7,702 bases of DNA from Clostridium sp. UBA6640 (lineage in GTDB: Bacteria > Bacillota > Clostridia > Clostridiales > Clostridiaceae): NCBI RefSeq assembly GCF_002455975.1, contig NZ_DKLM01000003.1, positions 1 through 7,702 of the forward strand. The letters run 5' to 3'. Positions 1 to 5,824 of the stretch are shown one piece after another (positions within the stretch are counted from its first letter, which is position 1; every line of letters begins with the position of its first letter). The notes below the pieces were generated by a model. That model was not told the DNA's origin, did no database searches, and saw only the letters and a list, made by a program, of their open reading frames with translations. The translations under genes were made by a program, and so were the position numbers.

Positions 1-43
1 TTTCACATTGTATCCCTATACCACTCTTAAAAGTGACAGCCAC
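1..43 (-). CDS. possible 5' end of a divergent gene, cut by the window edge
   Basis: On the minus strand a GTG codon at 43-41 lies 5 bases after a GGAGG (53-49) and opens 14 codons, reading MAVTFKSGIGIQCE, with no stop before the window edge. The only support is the good ribosome binding site and the open frame, which is short enough to occur by chance. An ATG two bases upstream in another frame hits a stop after nine codons. If real, the gene is transcribed away from the XRE-DUF1232 gene and shares its upstream region. The product is not recognised. Confidence 0.3.
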   Translation of the reverse strand, partial: MAVTFKSGIGIQCE

Positions 44-170
44 ATCCCCCTCCGAATGCACTGTCGTATTTTTGATAGTTTCATATCACAGTTCCTCATG
101 GAATCCGAATATAGATGTTACAAAATTGATTACACTGTTTCATTTCTTAAACAAAGTAACACAAAAGAAA

Positions 171-193
171 CGTAGTGCATAGGATATACTACG
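171..193 (+). promoter_or_regulatory. candidate promoter and operator of the XRE-DUF1232 / ATPase operon
   Basis: A TATACT at 185-190 can serve as a -10 box; it would start transcription near 197, just before the ribosome binding site at 204-211. No convincing -35 is seen. Perfect 6-base inverted arms, CGTAGT (171-176) and ACTACG (188-193), are separated by 11 bases and overlap the -10. A dyad there is where a repressor with a helix-turn-helix would block RNA polymerase. A looser pair, TGTTAC (116-121) and GTAACA (156-161), lies upstream. Autoregulation by the downstream XRE protein is an inference. Confidence 0.4.
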
Positions 194-217
194 ATATGTT
201 TGGAAAGGAGGAACATC

Positions 218-883
218 ATGGATACAAATTATATTGCTATTGATACGGATTTGAGTGCGTCAGCAGAGGAACTAGGAACATTACTGAAATTGTCCATGGC
301 TCAGCAGTCAATGTCCATTCGCCAATTGAGTAGATTATCTGGTATCAGCGCAGCAACTATTTCTAGAATTATCACCGGCAAACAGTCCGCAAGCATCCAT
401 CATCTTCAGGAATTTTCCAAGCATCTCGGTTTGTCCATGAAAAAATTACTGCACTCAATGGGTGTTGCAAATATGGAACATGATTCGCTTGGTCACAGTT
501 TCCTTTTAGAGATAATTCAGGATGTTGTTGATGACTTAAAAATTGACCTCGACTCCGTTGCTACAGATATCCTAAAAGAATTGGATAAACTAGAGCAATA
601 CGCGAGAACAAAAGAGGGTGAGAAAATCATATTGGATAATTTTTCATCAAAAATAAATGCCATCGACGGCGCGGGAGCTATAATCTATAAGCTCAACCAC
701 TTTTATACCCTGTTTTGCTCTGATGATATAAATGAAGATAAGAAAGCTGTGATTGGCAGCGTGCTTCTTTATTTCACCTTAACAATTGACATGATTCCAG
801 ATTATTGTTTTCCCATAGGATATTTGGATGATGCAATAGCCGTAAAAATAGTGGAAAAAAAACTTTCGCGAATGAAAGATTAA
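218..883 (+). CDS. XRE-family HTH regulator with C-terminal DUF1232 segment
   Basis: This 221-residue protein has two recognisable parts. Residues about 18-77 form an XRE-type helix-turn-helix, with SIRQLSRLSGIS then AATISRIITGK as the supporting and recognition helices, so it should bind DNA. Residues about 175-208 match the DUF1232 (YkvA-like) signature, seen as IDMIPD at 190-195 and GYLDD at 201-205 in a hydrophobic stretch; the function of that family is poorly known and it may contact the membrane. The middle (about 85-170) is helical and unassigned. The start at 218 is chosen because AAAGGAGG at 204-211 lies just before it; an in-frame TTG at 200 would place that site inside the gene. 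The gene is 39 bases upstream of the P-type ATPase gene on the same strand, so it probably regulates or senses for that pump. Repression of its own promoter through the dyad at 171-193 is possible. Family assignment is firm; role is inferred. Confidence 0.92.
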   Translation: MDTNYIAIDTDLSASAEELGTLLKLSMAQQSMSIRQLSRLSGISAATISRIITGKQSASIHHLQEFSKHLGLSMKKLLHSMGVANMEHDSLGHSFLLEIIQDVVDDLKIDLDSVATDILKELDKLEQYARTKEGEKIILDNFSSKINAIDGAGAIIYKLNHFYTLFCSDDINEDKKAVIGSVLLYFTLTIDMIPDYCFPIGYLDDAIAVKIVEKKLSRMKD

Positions 884-922
884 ATACTAAAATTTATTAT
901 ATTGGAATGGAGCGATATATGT

Positions 923-3424
923 ATGTCTAAGGTTATTAATCCTACTATAACAGCTGCTGTCAGAGATTACAGGCCAACTGGTCTAACTTCGGCTCAAGCT
1001 AAAACAAAATTGGAACAATTCGGTGAAAATACCTTTTCTAAAGAAAAAATAAATGGCTGGAAGGTTTTTTGCAGGCAATTTATTAACCCCTTGAGTTTTA
1101 TTCTTATTTTTGCCGCTGCCCTTTCAGTTTTCATGGGTGAGTATTCAGATGCCATCGTTATTATGGTCATTGTAATGTTAAACTCATTTTTAAGTTTTGT
1201 TCAAGAATTTCGATCAAGCAAGGCGGTTGAAAAGCTTTCTGGACTTATTAAGCGACAGGTTCTGGTAATCAGGAACAATGAACATGTGGTTATAGATGCA
1301 AGCCAGCTTGTTCCGGGCGACTCAATTATCCTACGAGGTGGTGATGTGGTTCCCGCTGACGTAAAAATCATGGAATCCTATGACCTTTCAGTGAACGAAT
1401 CGCAATTGACTGGAGAATCGCTTCCAGTAAACAAGGGAAACAACAGCACTGATATGAACGACACTATCCTTTATACAGGCAGCGTCATTGAAAGAGGCCA
1501 TTGTAAATGTGTGGTTTATGCCACCGGCAATCAAAGCGAATTGGGCAAAATCGCCCGATTATCCAAGGACACTAAGAAGACAACCCCATACCAAAAATCC
1601 CTTACAGAATTTAGTGTTTCTCTATTGCGCATAATTGGTGCTACGATTGTTCTTATGCTTGCAGCTAAAGCTTTTACTATCCAAAGCACCAATGATTTTG
1701 GCGAGGTATTACTTTTCGCAATTGCTTTAGCCATGACGGTGGTACCTGAAGCTTTACCGATGATCACCACCATAAATCTTTCTTATGGTGCTCTACAATT
1801 AGCAAAGCAGAAAGTAATTGTGAAAAGGCTGTCTGCCATTGAAGGCATGGGCAGGGTAAATATTCTCTGCACAGATAAGACAGGCACTCTCACTGAGGAT
1901 CGCCTGACAGTTTCTGATATCATATCTGAGGATAAAGAGCTCTTTCAAAAGTTAGCTTATGCCTCCATCGAAGATTTACAGGTCAAGAATAAAAAACACA
2001 TAAATTCTTTTGACCGCGCTTTTATGCAATATATACCAAAGTCTATAAAAACTCAGGTTGAAAGCTGGGCACAGCTTGGATTTGTTCCCTTTGACCCAAC
2101 TGTAAGAAGAAGGCGTATTATTGTTCAAAATCCAATTGACAACAAATCATATTTAGTGGTTATCGGCGCCCCTGAAACGCTTCTTGAATTGTCTCGAACA
2201 AACGATAGCCTGAATTATAATCAACTAATTAAGCAGTCTGGCAGGGAAGGTATGCGTCAGTTAGCTATCGCATACAAAGAAATTGATTTCAGCCCCGACT
2301 TTGACATTTTAACAGAAGAAAAAGATCTGACATTCCTAGGCTTTGCCAAATTGCTCGATCCATTACGCAAAACAGCAAAAGCCACAATCCATAAGGCGAA
2401 AGAGTTAGGTATAGAAGTAAAGATTTTAACAGGCGACAGTTTGGAAATAGCTGCAAATATCGGCAGGGAAATCGGTTTAATACGTGAAGGTGATAGGATT
2501 TATTCAGGAGATGAGCTAGACAAGATGACGAAGTCCCAATTAGACAAAGCAATCAATGAATGTTCTGTTTTCGCAAGGGTTACACCGGAACAAAAATATA
2601 ATATAATAAAACATCTTAAACAAAATCATGTTGTAGGTTATCAAGGTGATGGCATTAACGATGCACCTTCCCTCAAACTGGCGGATGTGGCAATCGCCGT
2701 CCATAATGCCACCGACGTTGCAAAAGAAAGTGCGGACATCGTTTTACTGGAGGACGATCTTGGAGTCATTATAGATGGTATTCAATATGGAAGAAGTATT
2801 TTTGTCAACATTAATAAATACGTTAAACACGCCATGATCGGCAATTTAGGAAATTTCTTTTCCATGATATTCTTTTATCTAGTTTTTGCTGCCGATATAC
2901 CAATGTTAGCTATTCAACTCCTTATCGGGAACATTATTCAGGACATGCCTTTAATGGCCGTATTTTCCGACAGCGTTGATATTGAAGAAGTACGCAAGCC
3001 CCAAGCAGCCAGCCAAGTTAAATTCATCATCAGAACTTCTTTGAGCTTGGGTGCATTTACCGCCATATATTATTTATTGTTCTTCCTCTTTACCGGCACG
3101 GAATCAACGCCTTTGACTCAAGCCACTCTGTTTTTGTTCTACAACTTCACTCAAGTTTTAGTTATACTTTCTGTTAGGAATAAAGGACGCTTCTGGCAGG
3201 GTGCAAAGCCTTCACGCTTGCTCATGGGCACAATTGCATTCTTTATGGCATTCTCAGTAGCACTTGTTTACATTCCTGCTATCGCTGGTTTTATGGGTTT
3301 TGCCCCATTGCCATTAATAAACTTTGCAGTGGTGGTCGGCGTCACAGTCGGTTATATCTTCTTCCTTGACCTTGCAAAAGTTGGGATGAATAAATGGCTA
3401 CAAAAACGCTCGTATGTAAACTAA
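923..3424 (+). CDS. P-type cation-transporting ATPase, MgtA (P3B)-like
   Basis: This complete 833-residue membrane pump couples ATP hydrolysis to cation movement. An N-terminal cation-ATPase domain (about 15-45) is followed by the actuator loop with TGES (163-166), an M4 PEALP (275-279), the phosphorylated aspartate D318 in DKTGT, TGDS (503-506) and GDGINDAP (575-582). M5 has GNLGN followed by FS, and M6 has N670 and D674 in LLIGNIIQD. The long match around M4 to DKTGT and the M5 Asn, where Ca2+ pumps carry Glu, resemble MgtA-type Mg2+ transporters. Four C-terminal helices follow M6, giving about ten in all. The protein is somewhat shorter than typical MgtA (about 900). One oddity is that the N-domain KGAPE motif reads IGAPE, with Ile414 where the nucleotide-contacting Lys usually sits. 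The ATG at 923, 10 bases after GGAG (909-912), is preferred to an in-frame TTG at 902. It probably shares a transcript with the upstream regulator. The substrate (Mg2+ versus another divalent cation) and transport direction are not certain. Confidence 0.95.
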   Translation: MSKVINPTITAAVRDYRPTGLTSAQAKTKLEQFGENTFSKEKINGWKVFCRQFINPLSFILIFAAALSVFMGEYSDAIVIMVIVMLNSFLSFVQEFRSSKAVEKLSGLIKRQVLVIRNNEHVVIDASQLVPGDSIILRGGDVVPADVKIMESYDLSVNESQLTGESLPVNKGNNSTDMNDTILYTGSVIERGHCKCVVYATGNQSELGKIARLSKDTKKTTPYQKSLTEFSVSLLRIIGATIVLMLAAKAFTIQSTNDFGEVLLFAIALAMTVVPEALPMITTINLSYGALQLAKQKVIVKRLSAIEGMGRVNILCTDKTGTLTEDRLTVSDIISEDKELFQKLAYASIEDLQVKNKKHINSFDRAFMQYIPKSIKTQVESWAQLGFVPFDPTVRRRRIIVQNPIDNKSYLVVIGAPETLLELSRTNDSLNYNQLIKQSGREGMRQLAIAYKEIDFSPDFDILTEEKDLTFLGFAKLLDPLRKTAKATIHKAKELGIEVKILTGDSLEIAANIGREIGLIREGDRIYSGDELDKMTKSQLDKAINECSVFARVTPEQKYNIIKHLKQNHVVGYQGDGINDAPSLKLADVAIAVHNATDVAKESADIVLLEDDLGVIIDGIQYGRSIFVNINKYVKHAMIGNLGNFFSMIFFYLVFAADIPMLAIQLLIGNIIQDMPLMAVFSDSVDIEEVRKPQAASQVKFIIRTSLSLGAFTAIYYLLFFLFTGTESTPLTQATLFLFYNFTQVLVILSVRNKGRFWQGAKPSRLLMGTIAFFMAFSVALVYIPAIAGFMGFAPLPLINFAVVVGVTVGYIFFLDLAKVGMNKWLQKRSYVN

Positions 3425-3488
3425 TCTATGGATAGTGAAAATGGTAAATTAACAATAGGTTAAGCTACCTACAAAAAAGTATAAAACA

Positions 3489-3557
3489 CATAGCTAATTC
3501 TCCTTTTTATAAGTTAGTTCCAATAAACAAAACTTATAAAAAGAAGAGTTAGCTATG
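3489..3557. repeat. 27-bp-arm inverted repeat (long hairpin)
   Basis: The arms at 3489-3515 and 3531-3557 match at 25 of 27 positions, with a 15-base loop; as RNA one mismatch is a G-U pair. It lies 65 bases after the ATPase stop. No T-run follows on the + strand, so it is not a classic terminator in that direction, whereas the minus strand continues into a T-rich tract (3488-3472). Each arm ends in CTATG preceded by a purine-rich segment. On the + strand this is AAGAAGAG then the ATG at 3555 that opens a relic reading frame, so the hairpin may be a former element end or a start-codon-masking structure. Confidence 0.8.
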
Positions 3558-3648
3558 AACATTTAAGAATATATTACTGCAGATAGAAGTCAGAAATACA
3601 TTTTTATTCTTTAATAAAGATTTTATAATTTTAATCCCCAACATTATC
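3555..3648 (+). pseudogene. relic of a gene start, possibly a tyrosine recombinase
   Basis: An ATG at 3555 follows AAGAAG (3541-3546) and reads MNI, a TAA at 3564, then EYITADRSQKYIFIL up to a TAA at 3612. Moving one base forward near 3610 gives FNKDFIILIPNII until a TAA at 3649. Joined, and with the first TAA restored to a sense codon such as CAA, this resembles the N-terminus of integrases of the tyrosine recombinase type, which often begin with a short strand-rich segment before the SAM-like domain. That resemblance is from memory and is weak. The rest of such a gene is not seen, so the piece would be a truncated, mutated remnant. Confidence 0.33.
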
Positions 3649-3759
3649 TAACCATGACTTTACAAGGATACTTTTTTGTGTTTTTCATAATCATATTTAT
3701 CCATTTATGATTTTATTTTTTGAGCTCACATTAATTAATAATCCCCTTCTATAAACTAA

Positions 3760-3880
3760 TCAGGCTAATAACTTTATAACTAATTCTCTAAATTTATTAG
3801 AATCTAAATCCTAGAAACATTCGAACACCTTTGATGTTTGTTCTGATACGCCAGATAACCCATTTTCCCTTTTCCATCTA
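3760..3880 (-). pseudogene. possible decayed minus-strand coding fragment
   Basis: Read on the minus strand, 3864-3814 gives NGLSGVSEQTSKVFECF, a TAG at 3813-3811, then DLDSNKFRELVIKLLA ending at a TGA (3762-3760). In a second frame just upstream, KEVVV is followed by TAG (3880-3878) and MEKG. The pieces read like a protein C-terminus broken by stops and one frameshift, and the local base composition is less AT-rich than its surroundings. The family is not recognised and chance cannot be excluded. Confidence 0.25.
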
Positions 3881-3993
3881 AACTACTACTTCTTTTACAA
3901 AATCCTTTTATCTTCTAAATATGCCTACGATAATGCTGGTATCAAAAATAAAATGTAGTACGATAAAACGACGCTTAATGTATCTATATAATA

Positions 3994-4021
3994 TTGCCTT
4001 ACGAATGCAAATAAATGTTAT
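3994..4021 (+). promoter_or_regulatory. weak promoter candidate for the Dabb gene
   Basis: TTGCCT at 3994-3999 and TGTTAT at 4016-4021 are separated by 16 bases and would start transcription near 4028, about 54 bases before the Dabb start codon. Both boxes are imperfect, and the AT-rich sequence offers other -10-like sites closer to the gene. Confidence 0.3.
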
Positions 4022-4040
4022 TCGTGTTAAAATAATACTA

Positions 4041-4064
4041 TTTATAGTATTTATAGTATTTATA
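4041..4064. repeat. 9-bp tandem repeat in the Dabb leader
   Basis: TTTATAGTA occurs twice in tandem (4041-4049, 4050-4058), followed by a partial third copy TTTATA (4059-4064). It ends four bases before the ribosome binding site GGAG (4068-4071). Such a repeat can gain or lose units by slippage, which would alter the leader length. Confidence 0.85.
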
Positions 4065-4081
4065 TAAGGAGAAGTTAAAAA

Positions 4082-4381
4082 ATGATTCGACATATAGTAA
4101 CTTGGAATTATAGAGATGGATTTTCTGAAGAAGAAAATAAAAAAAATGCTACTAAAGTCAAGAATGAACTAGAAGCTTTAATTGAGAAAATTAATGGAAT
4201 TATTGAACTGAACGTATATATAAATGCTCTCTCTTCAAGTAATAGAGATATAGTTTTAAATAGTTTGTTTGAAAGTGAAGAAGCTTTAGCAGCTTATCAA
4301 ATACATCCGGAGCATAAAAGGGTTAGCTCTTTTGTAGGTTCTGTAATGAAAAATAGAACATGCATTGATTATATTGAGTAA
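4082..4381 (+). CDS. Dabb (stress-responsive alpha/beta barrel) domain protein
   Basis: The 99-residue product is the length of a single Dabb domain, a dimeric ferredoxin-like barrel. Matching features are the opening strand MIRHIVTW, a helix rich in Glu and Lys (about 15-36), a middle strand IELNVYIN, then NRDIVLNSLFESEEALAAY and the HPEHKRV segment (75-81) typical of the family. Members are cytosolic. Some are stress-induced in plants and others catalyse or assist cyclisation in polyketide-type pathways, but most bacterial single-domain members have no assigned reaction, and nothing nearby suggests a substrate. The start is supported by GGAGAAG at 4068-4074. It appears to be a single-gene transcript: relic DNA lies upstream and a strong terminator follows 75 bases after the stop. 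Confidence 0.88.
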   Translation: MIRHIVTWNYRDGFSEEENKKNATKVKNELEALIEKINGIIELNVYINALSSSNRDIVLNSLFESEEALAAYQIHPEHKRVSSFVGSVMKNRTCIDYIE

Positions 4382-4456
4382 CTTTATTAATAATCATTTT
4401 ACCTTTAAACCAAAGACAAGTTATTTCTTCATTACGAATATTTACTAACTTATCAT

Positions 4457-4495
4457 TCAAAAAGCCAACACGTTAATTCTATGTTGGCTTTTTGA
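4457..4495 (+). terminator. strong intrinsic terminator after the Dabb gene
   Basis: A perfect 14-bp stem (4457-4470 with 4482-4495) closes an 11-base loop. The stem core is GCCAACA/TGTTGGC and its base is an A5/T5 tract, so it can act in both directions. It separates the Dabb gene from the promoter region of the small membrane protein. Confidence 0.9.
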
Positions 4496-4590
4496 TTATT
4501 TATGAGACTTTTTAAGAAGTTTAGTCCTTATCTTTATAAATTCAATTCTTTATATAGCGCTTGATTACTTAGATAAAATCTTCTTTATTT

Positions 4591-4634
4591 CTTTAGGTTA
4601 TCTTTAGGTTGCCTTAAGTTTATGTTAAATTTAG
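4591..4634 (+). promoter_or_regulatory. four 11-bp direct repeats, likely OmpR/PhoB-family activator site
   Basis: Four adjacent 11-base units read CTTTAGGTTAT (4591-4601), CTTTAGGTTGC (4602-4612), CTTAAGTTTAT (4613-4623) and GTTAAATTTAG (4624-4634). T at positions 2 and 3, A at 5 and T at 8 and 9 are the same in all four. Head-to-tail repeats with an 11-bp period are the known layout for winged-helix OmpR/PhoB regulators, which bind as tandem dimers on one face of DNA. The third unit covers the place where a -35 box would be, and the fourth ends five bases before the TATAAT. The response regulator encoded at 5111-5824 is the obvious candidate to bind, but this is inferred. Confidence 0.7.
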
Positions 4635-4639
4635 CCTCA

Positions 4640-4645
4640 TATAAT
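4640..4645 (+). promoter_or_regulatory. -10 box of an activator-dependent promoter
   Basis: A perfect TATAAT lies 32 bases before the ATG at 4678. The 16-18-base-upstream positions carry GTTTAT or AGTTTA, not a TTGACA-like -35, and are covered by the 11-bp repeats. A good -10 with a missing -35 under activator sites fits a promoter that needs an OmpR-type protein touching RNA polymerase. Confidence 0.7.
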
Positions 4646-4677
4646 ATTAGTATAAATTGAGTAAGGGAGGTTTTAAA

Positions 4678-4872
4678 ATGAATATTATAGTCTGCATGTT
4701 ATTAATTATTTTTGGAGTCATTACGATAATAAAACCAAAAGCAATGTGGATAATCGGAGATTCATGGAAATTAAAAGCAAAAGCTGAACCAACAGAAATA
4801 TATCTAATAATTATACGAATAGTTGGAAGTATATTAGTTATCGCTGGTATCTTTGCAGCTTTTGAAATGTGA
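4678..4872 (+). CDS. small two-helix membrane protein, DUF6199-like
   Basis: The 64-residue protein has an N-terminal hydrophobic helix (about 2-18), a short polar segment, and a second hydrophobic helix (about 43-62). Between them the sequence KPKAMWIIGDSWKLKAKAEP, with an aromatic/basic stretch and an EPTEIYL entry into helix two followed by RIVG, resembles the DUF6199 family of small membrane proteins of unclear function. The match is from memory of the pattern. The start at 4678 is set by GGGAGG (4665-4670) seven bases before it; an in-frame TTG at 4657 would lie too near the -10 box to leave a leader. The gene sits directly under the promoter with 11-bp repeats and upstream of a sensor kinase operon on the same strand, so it is likely a target or accessory of that system, perhaps acting in the envelope. 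That role is inferred. Confidence 0.85.
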   Translation: MNIIVCMLLIIFGVITIIKPKAMWIIGDSWKLKAKAEPTEIYLIIIRIVGSILVIAGIFAAFEM

Positions 4873-5030
4873 TAAAAGAGGATTATTTGAAAAATTTTTT
4901 AAGACATACTTTATTATCTTAATTGGACTCATTATTATTTTTCTTATTAATTATTGCATCAAAGAAAAACATTGCTGACAATGGAGCATATCTAGAAGAT
5001 AAATTAAAAGGAGCAGCATGTACTAATTAA
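4869..5030 (+). pseudogene. small broken ORF, formerly a single-helix membrane peptide?
   Basis: A GTG at 4869 overlaps the stop of the preceding gene, and a TTG at 4887 follows AGAGG (4877-4881). Both open a frame that reaches TAA at 4920-4922 and then continues as 35 more codons, including a hydrophobic run and NIADNGAYLEDKLKG, to TAA at 5028-5030. A second frame over 4871-4975 reads FFKTYFIILIGLIIIFLINY, a better membrane helix with a basic N-terminal flank. Dropping one A from the A-run at 4965-4969 joins it to the NIADNGAYLEDKLKG tail. It therefore looks like one small membrane protein gene damaged by a frameshift in an A-run, or less likely by a stop. The family is not recognised. Confidence 0.35.
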
Positions 5031-5066
5031 ATCACAACCTCATCCTCTTCAATATGGTAAAATGAC

Positions 5067-5072
5067 TATAAT
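5067..5072 (+). promoter_or_regulatory. -10 box upstream of the response regulator gene
   Basis: A perfect TATAAT lies 38 bases before the ATG at 5111, giving a leader of about 32 bases. No good -35 is seen at the expected distance; a TG at 5063-5064 is one base too far for a canonical extended -10. Copies of the 11-bp repeat found at 4591-4634 are not present here, so direct autoregulation through the same site is not evident. Read-through from the 4640 promoter is also possible, as no terminator lies between. Confidence 0.55.
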
Positions 5073-5110
5073 AAGCAAAATTATACATTCAAATGAAGGA
5101 GGATATAAGA

Positions 5111-5824
5111 ATGTCCTATTCAATTCTTATCGCTGATGATGAAAGTGAAATTTTAGAAGTACTGGAGCTGTATCTTGAAAATGACGGCTTATCAGTAATA
5201 AAAGCTAACAATGGGCTTGAAGCTCTAAATGCTGTTAATCAAGAAAAAATTGATATGGCTATAATAGATATAATGATGCCGGAAATAGATGGACTTAGAC
5301 TTCTTAAAAAAATCAGGGAAAAAAGTAATATTCCCGTATTAATTCTCTCAGCTAAGGGCTGTGACAATGATAAAATTATTGGACTTGGATTGGGAGCAGA
5401 TGATTATGTCTCAAAACCTTTTAATCCCCTTGAAATAGTAGCAAGGGTAAATGCACAGCTAAGAAGATTTTATAATTTAAATCCAGATAAAATTCATAAA
5501 GTAAGCAAGATAATAAAAATTGGCGACATTGAACTCAATACAGATGAAAATACTCTTAAACATAAAGATAAATATATTGAATTGACATATAGAGAATACA
5601 GGATAATTAAACTTCTTATGGAATCACCCGGAAGAATATTTACTAAAAAACAAATATTTGAAAATGCATGGGATGAGTATTTTGTAGAGGATGATAGCAC
5701 TATAATGGTTCACATAAGCAACATACGAAGTAAAATTGAAGACGATGCTCGAAAACCAGTATATTTAAAGACCATTAAAGGGCTTGGATATAAATTTGAA
5801 AAGAAGGTAGTTTTTGATGAATAA
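5111..5824 (+). CDS. OmpR/PhoB-family response regulator (VanR-like)
   Basis: The 237-residue protein has the standard two-domain layout of a DNA-binding response regulator. The receiver domain (about 3-118) carries the acidic pair D9/D10, the phosphoacceptor D53 in IIDIMMPEIDG, S80 and K102 in DDYVSKPF. The C-terminal winged helix (about 135-232) has the LTYREYRIIKLLMESPG segment, the recognition region with TIMVHISNIRSKI, and the final KTIKGLGYKF hairpin. All catalytic positions are intact. The wording of the winged helix is close to VanR-type regulators, but without van resistance genes in view this does not show a glycopeptide role. The start is set by AAGGAGG (5096-5102) eight bases upstream; an ATG at 5093 precedes that site. 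The gene overlaps the kinase gene and is certainly its partner. The best candidate target is the 11-bp repeat array upstream of the small membrane protein gene. Confidence 0.96.
   Translation: MSYSILIADDESEILEVLELYLENDGLSVIKANNGLEALNAVNQEKIDMAIIDIMMPEIDGLRLLKKIREKSNIPVLILSAKGCDNDKIIGLGLGADDYVSKPFNPLEIVARVNAQLRRFYNLNPDKIHKVSKIIKIGDIELNTDENTLKHKDKYIELTYREYRIIKLLMESPGRIFTKKQIFENAWDEYFVEDDSTIMVHISNIRSKIEDDARKPVYLKTIKGLGYKFEKKVVFDE

Larger units (their letters stand above)
3425..4081. other. 657-base intergenic stretch: hairpin, gene relics, no intact gene
   Basis: No intact gene is supported here. From left to right it holds a long hairpin (3489-3557), the decayed start of a + strand reading frame (3555-3648), a possible minus-strand relic (3760-3880), a weak promoter candidate (3994-4021) and a 9-base tandem repeat (4041-4064) just before the Dabb gene. 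A T-run-bearing terminator for the ATPase operon is not evident; the hairpin is the only candidate. Confidence 0.7.

Noticed and set aside
1531..1773. Minus-strand 80-codon open frame inside the ATPase gene
   Set aside because: It lies wholly opposite a well-conserved ATPase region including the PEALP motif, has no recognisable domain, and is a shadow of that gene.
2289..2552. Minus-strand 87-codon open frame inside the ATPase gene
   Set aside because: It is opposite conserved P-domain sequence and has no protein-like features of its own.
3631..3687. Minus-strand fragment KTQKSILVKSWLDNVGD
   Set aside because: It looks protein-like but is very short, is preceded by stops, and overlaps the + strand relic on the opposite strand; kept out as probable chance.
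3921..4067. Plus-strand 48-codon ORF ending just before the Dabb ribosome binding site
   Set aside because: It has no ribosome binding site before its ATG, its C-terminus is only the translated 9-bp repeat, and its composition looks random.
3908..4093. Minus-strand 61-codon open frame before the Dabb gene
   Set aside because: It is rich in Ile, Arg and Phe from AT-rich DNA, has no ribosome binding site that I can see, and overlaps the Dabb start and leader repeat.
5494..5700. Minus-strand 68-codon open frame inside the response regulator
   Set aside because: It overlaps the intact winged-helix domain on the other strand and has no recognisable domain or neighbour.
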